A stretch of DNA of 64,000 bases from Pyrrhosoma nymphula (lineage: Eukaryota; Arthropoda; Insecta; Odonata; Coenagrionidae), in the NCBI GenBank assembly GCA_963573305.1, contig OY754339.1, forward strand, positions 14,307,941 through 14,371,940. Direction: 5' to 3'. A model generated the notes under the pieces. That model made no database searches. It had not been told where the DNA came from and saw only the letters and a list, made by a program, of their open reading frames with translations. Positions within the stretch are counted from its first letter, which is position 1; each line of letters opens with the position of its first letter. This document shows positions 27,101 to 39,100 of this stretch, piece by piece. The position numbers and the translations under genes are program-made.

Positions 27101-30100
27101 AATGTGCACGCATGACCTACGAATAGAAGTGCTTCATGAAGCATTAACCGATCTCTCTTTGATTTGCTGTTCTATTTGTTTGAAAGAACCATTATGCAAA
27201 GAAAAATTAACGACTACTCCTGCCAAAACTAAGATAGATTATGAATACTTTAAAATCAAAATAGCTGAAGTAGATTGGAGTCCAGTTGTAAACGAAGTAG
27301 ACGCATCAAAGGGTTTTTCATTATTTCATGACTTACTAATAGGTGCTCTGTCTGCATCAAGAATTAAAGTCAATAATTACGACACAAGAAAAAAATGAAA
27401 GCCATGGATAACTAGTCATCTTCTTAACCTTATTGAAAGGAAAAGCTATCTGTCAAAGAAACATAGACGCCATCCATTAAACGAAAGTTTAGGAAAGGAA
27501 TTTATTTACTGTAGAAATAATTTTTTATTTCTACGGGGGAGCGCTTGGCTACTGATCGAAGGGTCCCAGGTTCAAATCCGGGTGAAGCCTTTGAACGCCC
27601 ACGAACAAAAATCCTCGGAGTGCGAGGTGGCCCAGGGAAAGGAACTGGCCCCCCTACCCTGAATGGGTGAAATTCACACGCCTGTGGCTTAGTCCGGGTT
27701 GAGCTCTACCCTCTACCAACCATCCAAACCAACCTTCGGGTTGAATCACTGAGTGAGAAATAATTTGAAAAATGAACTAACTACTATTGGTACAGATTTG
27801 AAGGAGCAAATGGCAACTCAAAGACGCAATGGAAAATACTCAAGGAAATATCCGGCCGCATACCACTCAGTCCCCATGAAATCTGCCTAGAAATAGACGG
27901 TAGTATAACATCTGCTCGGTCTAAAATAGCTAGGGCATTTAATGACTATTTTGTCCTCCTCCTACGATAGTAATCATAATAGTAATGACAGTGGCATTGA
28001 TGAATTCGTCGATGAGTGTTGTGACTATTCACATAGCTTCGAATCTATCAGGGTGCCCGCAAACAGGGAAAAGACAGGGAAATGAAATGCATCGGAATTG
28101 GACAGGGAAAAGACAGGGAAACGTTTCGTTGTCCGAACAACACTATAGCAGGTATGCAGTATTACTACCCAGACTTTTTGTATGATGAACAGTACCGGTA
28201 TGGTTTTCGTTATTCGATGGGATAGTTTTTTGCCGTTCATAGCATTTAAAACTTAAGCTTTTATTATGTATGCTGTATGTTTAGGTAGATAAGTTTTTTA
28301 GTTGTTCACGGCGTACGCGTGTATGTAGCACCAGCACTCCCTTCACACACCCCTCGACCATGCAGGCAACATGCTGGCAGTTCGGTAAGGGGCGGACCAA
28401 GGGGCCTATTCTATAACTCGAAGCTACCGATGCGGTTGCTTCGAATAAGCTACCAGAATTGGCTACCAACCGTATTCTCTAACTCGCGGAAGCTTTCTCA
28501 AGAACGTAAAAGGAAGTGGAGAGAAGTTTGACGAAAGGCAGGTATGAGAATATTTTTAAACCAAATCCACGGAAACTTCATTTCTGGTGACATCATTCTT
28601 AGAACCAATAGGAAAGCTCGTCTCAATGTTTTTCTGTGAATAAAACTGGTGAAACCTGTTTTTAGAACGTTTTAGATGGTGAAGATGTTTGTGCACCGTG
28701 TTTAGCGAAAAATGCCACGCATTAAAAATGATGCGAGCAAAATTCTAAAATGTTTTATTTTCGCTCACATAATTTCGTGAACAATCTTGTAAATACGAAC
28801 CAACGACGTCCATCTGGGCTGTTTTGGTCAATTGTAATTAGATTGTTCGTAAATATATTCGGGAATTAGGGTTCATGTCAATTATATGATTCAATATGAT
28901 TCGCGCTATTTGCTTTCGTCAATTACTCGTTGCTTCAAATAATTTAAATAATATACGAAGATGAAGCTTTCAAAAGAAATGCGAAGGTTACCACGGCCCA
29001 TAATGTCTTCCAAGGATTCTCCCGCACGCCGTGCAGTTTTTACACGTCTTACTGAAAGTGGTGACTTTCCTCTCAAATTTTGCTATTGCCAATGGCTTGA
29101 GAATGGTCCTGTGTGTGCAGGAGCCATTAAAATACTCAAGAATTTAAAGACATACTTTTCCACTATGAAGGATTTGCCTGACACATGGTCGATTAGGAAG
29201 GTGAAAGAGTGCTTTGCTGACCCTCTTCTGCTGGCAAAACTTCATTTCTTTGCGACAATAGCATCATCTTTGGAGCCATTTCTCAAAGTATATCAGATGC
29301 TGAAACCAGTCTTTCCATTTCTTCATGCTGACATTGAGGATCTTCTCCGAGAGGTGTACGGGCGGTTTGTGAAGTCAGACTTCCTAAACAATGCGAAGAC
29401 AGCCTACAAGCTGATCAATATTAATGTTGAAGATGTTGCGAATGGTTTGAAACTGTCCCAGATCAATATTGTTGTGGGGGCAACCCTTGCACTCCGTGAT
29501 GCAAGAGTGAAGGGCATCGAAGAGGATAAATTTAGGTTGGAATGTAATAAGTTTTTGGTCTCCATTGTGAAGAAAATAGTTGAGAGAAGCCCAATGAAGT
29601 ACAAATTTACCAAAGCAGCATCATGTCTGGATCCTAACAAAATTCTTAAAAAACCTGAGCAGTGTAAAACAGACATGGATTCTTGTCTCGGGGTTCTCGT
29701 GTCCGCAAACCACATGACCACTCTGCAGGCAGACCACGCTGGTATCCAATTCAAAAGGTTTGTATCCCAGGTGGATAAAGTACAGCTCAGGAGCTTAAAT
29801 AGGGATATGGATAGACTGGACTCATTCTATACAAGCCAACTAAACAAACGAGAAGACTTCAAAGATGTTTAGGCAGCTGTTAAAATTATCTTGCTGTTCT
29901 CGCACGGTAACGCCTTTGTCGAGAGTGGGTTCTCTGTGAACAAAGACATGTTAGTAGAGAACCTACATGAAGACTCTCATTGCTCTGAGAAGAGTTTGGG
30001 ATGGGATTTTTTATGCGGGAAGTGAGGCGTCAGTGGAAGTTGATCGGGAGTTGATCAGATATGCGCCTGGAGCAAGCGCCAAGTACAGTGATGCGCTTCA

Positions 30101-33100
30101 GAAGAGGCGAGAAACTGAAACTGAAATGGCGAATAAAAGTAGATTACAGAGAGAAGAAGAGAAAAGGAAGAAAAATGAGCTAGATAAGTTAAAAGCAGAG
30201 AATCAAGCTCTGAAAGAAAAACAGGAAGAAGTAGGGAAAAAAATTAAGAAGATGAAGAAATGAAAATCTTTGCTTTTTTAGTGTAATTGTCGGGTGTTAC
30301 CTGAATAATTAATTTTTGGTCATTTAATGTAAGACAGCAATATTTTTTCAGATAGTTCCTGATTATTCAATTAGTTTTGTTTGATCTTTCAAGTTAGAGG
30401 ATCGATTGACATGTTTATTTTTTTCTCCTTGTACTGTCTCATTTTTTATTGTAAATTCTTATCGGAATATTTTTTCATAAAAATAAATATGTACAAGTCT
30501 ATTATGATGAGAAGTGTGTCTTAATCTCTATTCCCATTTACCCTAATTTATTTAGGTGCACTTTCGTGACTTATTGAAACCATTTAGTTAGCACATTTCT
30601 TAGGATATTATGGAGAAAACTGCTAGGGAAAACACAGGGAAATGATGCAGAAAAAGCTGTGGGCACCCTGTCTATGTATCTAGAACCAGTCCACCCTGCT
30701 GAAATAACTAAATTAGTAAGATCTTTTCTTGATAGCAAAGCCCCTGGTTACGACAACATGAACAGCGAACTTTTGAAACCCGTTATTAACGAATTACCTC
30801 CAATTCTTTCACATATATTTAATCTAAGTTTTACCAGTGGTGTTTTTCCTGACGAGATGAAAAAGGCACTGGCATGCCCTTATATAAAAAAGGGGATCGG
30901 TCAAGTGTACTAAATTATCATCCAATTTCATTGCTATCGATATTTTAGAAAATTATAAAGAAGCTAGTCAAGTCGAGATTAATTAAATTTCTCATTAAAA
31001 AGTGCTTCTTCAGCTAAAATCAGTTTGGTTTTTTAAGTGGAAAAGGGATAGAATATGCACTAGAAAATCATTTTACTCATGTTTATAAGTCTATTAACTC
31101 AAATCGACACACTGGCAGCCTATTCATTATCCTTTATCAGCCGACCGTGTCTCTCCGGCACAAAAAAAATATCCGTAGACTGCCTAGCATGTTCATATGG
31201 CACACTGCGTCCTCCGTTAACTCTCAACGCCCCTGAGACTGTCAAATGATAGGAAGTCATATTTTTGTAGGAGCATTAGACTAAGAAGGTATCTTTCTTC
31301 CATCTGAATTTTTTTTCTGTGGATATCTCACAGTATTATATTTTGTTTGACGTAATATAACATGAAGAATCCAACTCCAGTCAACAAGGTTTGCTTGTCG
31401 ATTGTATGAGGAAGGAACCAAATACTTTCCTCAGTACAAATGAAGTTATAGACCGCACAAAGATATATATTTCTATAAGAGAAGCATTCAGAATATAGGT
31501 CCTCCAATCATGAGAATTTTTTCTTGGTTATGTGAAGATAGTGAGATTTTGTCCGACCATGTTTCGCCTAAATGATGCATCTCCTTACTCTAGGTTTGTT
31601 TACTTGGTGTGACATCAGAAAACTTCATCCTTTTGCCGTGACAGAGAAGGATATACAGCCCAATTATATCCTTATCTTCTCAGAAAGCACTCAACGATAG
31701 GAGTATCTCACTTTCATGAGAGGTTTTTTCCTTATCGCCATATGCGTAATAGGTTCCGCTGGACCATCTGTCCACTGAATGACTCATCCTCTTTGTTCGA
31801 GTTTGCTCATCGAGTAAGGAGGAAAGGGAATCTTTACGTGAGCACAAATCAAGATAACAGGATGCTGAATGATGCCTTTGGTAGCATGCGAGCCTTTCTG
31901 CATACATACACTTTGAAGTTCTTCCCATCTGCAAATCTGTTATGACTAACATTTTCATATCATCGCGGACTGGCTCGGTGAGACAGTCTCTCCTAAAACT
32001 GATCGTTCAAGAGTGTTGTGTGCTGTGGCATGAGTATTTTTGAGACAATATTATTAGTAATCTCGTAGGTCTAGCAGTATGACTTCTGAAAGTAAACTTC
32101 TGGAAGAAGGGGAAGGTATAGAAATTCTGACAGAGAGGAGTTGTGATGGAGACAGTGACACGGATGTTGAGCTCTCCTGGTGTTTACCGTTGCGGAATTT
32201 CAAGCAAAGAGTGCATGCGCTCACCGGATCATCAAATAGATTAGATAAAAATCAAGCACCACTCACGATAGAGAATAGTCTCCTCAATTTTGTCAAATTA
32301 TTTTTTGGAAACAAAGTTATTTTGGAACGAGGTGATTGTGTTGTTCAAAGGACGAGAAATTTTTCATCGGTATATTTCTAAGAAACACGACTTTGGTGCC
32401 CGGAATGTGAATTTGGGCTGTGTGTAGACCTCTTTTTCATGATCTATCGCACAATTGTCAATATATGAAATGCGTAGCTGGCTGACATCACTATGATAAT
32501 ATTCAGCTCGAAGGAAAATGTGCAGTTATTTACAAAATTTACATGACTTCTCAGAAATATGGGTTTTATTGCCAAAGTTGCTATTTAAGTTTTTGAACAA
32601 CAGTAATTTTCCGTATGCAAGGTGCACTCATGTTTTCGTATCAGAAATATAAAAAACTATCACAGTACGTACTAGGCTTTATCATCAACCCTCAGCAGTA
32701 CCTTGAGCCTCCATCTCTCTCCCTCCGTCTCACTTCTTTATATCTCTCTATTACCCCTACCTCCCCCTCCCATCCTCCACCTATCTCTTCCCCCTTCTTT
32801 ATTAAGAATATTTTCCCTCACTATAACCCTTTCTTTTTGGAGACATCGTCTCTAAAAAAAAGGTTTAGAGTGAGTTACTACAGCATCAGCTACTACATCA
32901 CCGCTCAGCACACAACAGCGGATGTGGTTTTTCACTTATGACGCAATTGGAACGGTCCGCTAAAGTGAGCTAGAAGTGGTCCATCAATGGCTAAAAACAA
33001 TCAATTTATGTCGCATCTATTGCTTGGTTACTGCGTGTAGGATTAAAACTTTGACTGCGGTTTTAAAAATACTGTATGACCCCAAAATGCGGAATTTTTT

Positions 33101-36100
33101 TTTCTCGTCAATGCCTTTAAAATTGGATCTGATGTGCTGCACTTATCATAATTTTTTATTGGCAATTTTTTCAGTTAAATTCAAAAAATAATATTCCACG
33201 TCTATCGACGTGATTCGCTATAGGAGAGGACAGCTAAGTATGCAACCCAGTATGACACAGCTTAAGATTTCTGTATTCCATTTACGAAAAATTTTTCTAC
33301 ACCAAATATTTGGGATTAGCGTTCTTTTTGATAATTGCTACGTACTTCATATCTTGTCGGCTATCATTCACTGAAATCCTAACCTCCACTTCTTATGCGA
33401 TGTTCTTTTTTTATCTAATATTTCTTACCTAAACCATGTTTTACACTGGTTCTGCCCTCCTTGCGGGACAGGATATTCATCTGGTCATTTTTCTCCTGTG
33501 AATATTTAGCAGACAGGCCTCACATGCGTAGAAAAATTGGGATGTATACCTTTTTTCAGCCTTTTTTCCTATGCCTTATCTGACCCACTTTACCGTTCAC
33601 TCCTCCGCGTTGGAGTGTAATTCTACCGACGATTTTTGACGAGTTGTATATTGAAGAGAGGTATGTTATAGTTCAGTCTTATTCCAGAAATTCACAAAGA
33701 AAGGGATAAAAATTTATTTTTTTGAAATGTCCATATTTCGTGAAACCAATAGTTACAATAGGAAAATTTGTTGTAAAGAAAACATGTACCAATTTCAGGA
33801 AACATAGGAATAAATGTATGGAACATTCATTTTATAAATTACCAATTTTAATCCTATCATTACAGTCAAATTAATCTAAAGTAAGTCACAAAAACCAAAA
33901 ACAAAATAAAAATATGGCCCTCTGGCACCAGTTGAATATTTACTCAAAACCAACTACATATTTTTTAGTCCATCCTTTCATGAAACTCCTTGAAGCACTT
34001 GTCTAGGCAGAGAGGAGGATTTTGATTGGGCAATCAGGACAGTAGTAAATAGTTTGCTTACGTTTACCTCTTTATGTACGATGCCTGCAATCTTTTTGTT
34101 CTCTTCTATCACCTTTGGTCGTCAATGGGGTGAATTTGGGGAAATGCAGTTCTAGTGAGAGCGTATTTATTCTGGGAGCAAAGATGTTTTCTCGTTTCTG
34201 ACCAAAGTCGACAAGTTTGCCAATTACACTCCGTCTAAAACTTTGAAGATTAAATTTCTCCCCTTTTGAATACATTTTATGCAATTGGAAACTGTTCAGC
34301 AGCAAAATTTGTACAATATGGAGAGCCACTTTTTTATACCAGCGTAAGGTCTGAGGTAATTCTTGAGGTAATATGGTAGGACAAAAGTTGATCTAATCTA
34401 TCCACCCCTCCCATGTGTTTGTTATATTACATAACTACTTCAGGAACCCTCCTTTCGATATTTCTCCTTCTGGACAATGTTTATTAATTCTCCGGAATAC
34501 TGTGTACTAATCATAGCCACCTCTCGCTTGTCCTTCCATTTTAGGACACATATACCGTCGTCAGACCATTTTTCTACTACCTCCTTTTTTTAATTTTTTT
34601 GATATTACATCCACTGGATTTCCTTTTCTGTTCGTTCTCAGCGTGCCAGTGCACAGAACTTTGTTAGCTGCTAAACTTGCGAGGATGTCAACACTGGTGA
34701 AATAGTTGTCCATAAACACACAGTGGCCCACTCCTCCAAACGTCTGCAAAAGTTTATGAACAACACAGCCCGCGTGCCCAAGTCCTCCTTCGGCAGTTTC
34801 TCCTGCTCCAGTATAAACTAAAATTTTTGCAACGAGTCCGGATGGCTCGGCTAGCATGTACAGCTTTACGCCAAACTTACGTTTCTTTCCCTTAATATAT
34901 TGACGGAAAGCCAATCGCCCCCTTTATAAAATCATGGACTTGTCAATACTTAATTCTCTCGACGGGTAATATACTTTATCCATTATATCCTCAAAAAAAT
35001 TAAGCAGTGGTCTTATTTTCTGAAGACGATCAGATGAACGTGACTCTTGTGGCTCACCAACGGGTGCAAAATGCAAAACACGTGTAATTAACTGAAATCG
35101 ATCACGGGATATATCTGAAGGAAAGAAGGGGATATTATAAAATCTGTCTTTTCGCCAGTAAACTTGAATTTGAGATATTTGTATCATTCCCATGTGAAGT
35201 ACTAACCCCAGAGACACATAAAATTCATCCCTTGTAAGAAGTTTCCAATCCCCAATGCGTGCACGCAGAGATGGTCTTTCTTGGAGGAAACGTTCCGCGT
35301 TTTTGTTTGTTTCATCAATAATTTTATGGACTATTTTGTCAGAAAAAAGCAGGCGAAAAAAATCCCACGGAGTATCTCCATCCGGTCTTACTTTCAAAGT
35401 TCTCTGTCGAGTGAATGGAATTCCGCATAAAGTCGGTCTATCCTCAAACCAAGTGCGATCAGATCGTGGTAAGTGAATGGGAAAAGTCTGAGGCATAGTT
35501 GAGTAGTGGAGATCTGTACTCAAGGAACCCTCGGACATACCAAATGATGAATCTTGAGAGGACTTCGAAGCATCATTCTCTGGACCGGCAAATTCTTCGG
35601 AGTCAGTGCTTCCATCACTCAACTCGTCGCTGCTAAGAACAAAGCTGTCATCACAGTCCTCGAAATCTGATAAATCATTTTCCAGGATCGCTTTAACTTC
35701 TTTTTTAGCCAATGGTCGCTCTTTCCATTCAGATTTTGATGTACAGTAAAACCCCCATACAACGAACACCCATACAGCGAAATTTTAAGGAAAACTCCCT
35801 ATTTCGAAGTCATTGGCCCGGTCCCGGACCCTTCCAATGGACAATACACGCAAAAAAACCTCCCGTAACGAACCTCTCTAACTACGAAAACTCCGTACAT
35901 CGAAGTCTGCGCTTGGGCCCAAAACATGAAAAGTGCCCCTCTAGAACGAATTATTGAGAAAAAAAACGTAGCATTCTTTATTTACAGGTAATTTTTCCAT
36001 AGACATTTACGTAATGAGCAGGAAGTTGAACCGCAGCGGAGAGTACCGCATCTTAACCCTTCCGCTCCGGGCTTCGAAAATGTTTACATCCGAGACCTAC

Positions 36101-39100
36101 AGAGTAGAGGGCATGAAGGAAACTTGACGCTCTCGCTCGGTGAAGGCTCGTTTACACATTTATTATGGTGGGAACCAGTAACTCTGATGGTTCCCACAAT
36201 AAAACACGTGTATGGGAAGCCAAAGCTCCGCTCCGCCATAGCTGAGCCGGGTGATAGTTGGGTGGATGAGTAATGCACCAAGAGGGGAGGGGGAATACCA
36301 GTCAGTTCCAGCCGGCCAGACGTAACCCAATACAGAAAAATACTCTGAAAAGATCAGATCAGGGGGGCTATTCTCCACTCTCACTCATCCGCCCCACCTC
36401 TTTTGCGAAGGTGCAGGTGGTGAGGATGGAGCTCAATTTTCCCTTTTTAAATCGTATCAGATTACTTTCCCATATTGGGTTACATTCCCGGGACCCCTGA
36501 ATGGGAGGAGCTCCATGGTTTCAAATTACCTTTCGGTATCCGATTTTATTTTGGGAGAGGCAGTCGGCGATAAATTTTTTCATGCTTATTTTCTTTGTTT
36601 TTCCTTCGTGGAATTATATGTTAAAATTTAATCTTTACTTTTCTATTCAAAGTTTTTTTTATTGAGTGGAAATATTTTTTTCGCGAATACCAATGGGCTT
36701 ATTTTTTTTCTTTCCCACGAAGTCAACGTAATTTCTTTGTTTCCCCATTCTTTCAGCACGCAAACTTAATTTGTTCCTTCATTTGCAAGACCTCCTGTTG
36801 ATATTATAATTATAAAATAGTCTAAATAATTGCTACATCATTATTTATAAGACCCACGATCAAAGATCCCCGTTTTCTTGTATTGTTGTGCTTTGAAAAA
36901 AGGAGGGGAAAATGTGATCGGCTTATCTACTAATTTCTGTAATCGAATCACCATTTCGCGATCTAAAGACGTACAAATAAATACATTGTAATAAGGCTCG
37001 TCAAGAAAGGCTCGTGTTTTAAATGGCGAGTGACCACTTGCAGATTATTTTCATTATTGTATAATTATGATATCAACAGGTCTTGCAAATGAAGGAACAA
37101 ATCAAGTTTGGGTGGTGAAAGAATGGGGAAACAAAGAAATTTTGCGGGAAAGAAAAAAAAATAAGTCCTATGTTATTCGCAAAAGAAAAATATTTCCACT
37201 CGTTAAAAAAAACTTTTAATAGAAAAGTAAAAATTAGATTTTAACAGAATTCCAGAAAGGAAAAACAAAGAAAGTAATCATGAAAAATTTGTCGCCGACG
37301 GGAATCGAACATGGTCCCTCTGCACCGCAGCCCCGTACGCTAATCAATGGACCACACCCTTGGTGCCGTAGACTGATAAATAGGGATTTTATAACATCTA
37401 TATATGTTTAAACGGCTTTTTTGTTAACTATTGGATTTATACGCCCATATGTGGAGTGATTCGTGAAAAGCATTCGGAGTTATATATGCATACGAATTTT
37501 CATCGAGATCTGCGGGTCGCCGTTTATCGGACACGACCCTCGTTAGGAGGGCGAAGTATTCAAAACTTCATTGGTTGGTGTTCAACCAATGAGAGCCAAT
37601 TTTATCTACTCTGTCCCCATCCCAAAGGAAAATCTGGAGTAACCTCTCTTCTCTATCCAAATATTGCTATTGCCGTCTTAACCTTGATGGATGTGGTCTG
37701 TTAACCGGCAAGTTTGCTCGAGATCGCCCTAATATTTGCTCGATTGCTTGAGGATACCTTTTTTCCCAGAAATCGCAGCCGAAAATGAGGGTGCGCCTCT
37801 GACACAAATTTTTTATCTGCCAGCCTTCGATCCTCGGTCACGATATGAGCGGTGGGCTGCAGAGAAATAACGTGGCAGGGTGGTAGTGGCCACGAAACGA
37901 GCAGTGATTCGTCCTAAGATAAGTTCAGAATCTGAAATGGCAGTACATACTGTCAGAAGACAGAACGTTCTCGGCCGACATTTTACCACAGAATGAGAAG
38001 AACGGCACAAGAAATATTTAATATCTGGGATTGGTGGCGAGCGGCACCTATGCCACTCACGTCTATCATGGCTGGGTTCGAGTGTGGTCCATGTCAAACA
38101 TTAGGAACATAAAACTCATCGTTGCCACTCTATCGCTTGCCTACCACCGCTCGTATCGTGGCCGCGGCTCGCGCCGCTCGTATTGTGCCCGAGGCAAGTC
38201 CCTCGAGAGCTAAGTGACCTTGGTGCTTAGCGTGAGTCATCAAGGGGAGGGTATCATTCGCTCGCTTGTTTACGGGGGATGCAGTTGCCTAATAACTTTA
38301 AAAACTTGTTGTTTGACAAGGCAAGCGTGTGGGGTGTAATTGGGGGACAGCGATTGGCCGCGCGACAAGTGCAAGCACTGGAATTTTCCACCCCCCTAAC
38401 TTTCTCATTTTCTTTCACCAGACAACTTTGAGTGACTGTATGCACCTGCCTTAAGCTCAACTGAGAGAATTCTGTGACTATTAACATTTGTGCATGCGTC
38501 AATATAGGTCAGTGTTGTTCCAAAATGAACAAGGGCAAAAAGTTGTGTTCTTTCACGGTAGTTGAAAAAATTAAAGTGCTTTAAGTCATCAAAGACGCTG
38601 AGGATGTAGGAAACCGCGCTGCCGGACTAAGGCATGATGTGCCGGAATCGTGCATTAGAAGATGGAGGAAGGATAAGGTTGCACTATTCATACCAATAGG
38701 GACAGAAGGTCTTTTCGGGGAAAATCTACGAGCTGTGACAGGACATGCGCGCGCGTGCCACCGTACTGCGACGCCCGTCCAGTCCGTCAGTTTTGTTGGA
38801 CCATATTGAAATATTAACTGCTTTAAATTCCATAGACAGTTATGATTTCTTTCAAAGTTTGACTTTTTTCAAGTTTTGATGTCGTATCTACGCCTTATCG
38901 TTCGTTTTTTACGCGGCTGACGCTGGGGTATTTTGAATTTAACGTGTTTGCATTCCCACTCGTCATCGTTTACAGCAAAATATAATTTGTAAAAGTTAAC
39001 CACGTTTTAAAAGGCGACTTACAGCGACTATGACTTGTGCATTAGGAAAATGGTGGGGGGATTCGGATTTATAAATCAGAGCTCGGTGCGACTGTCCGCA

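Noticed and set aside
36053..36080. Another piggyBac end (TTAACCCTTCCGC) inside the Tigger element
   Set aside because: No inverted partner with TTAA found within the Tigger element, so a single short match is not enough.
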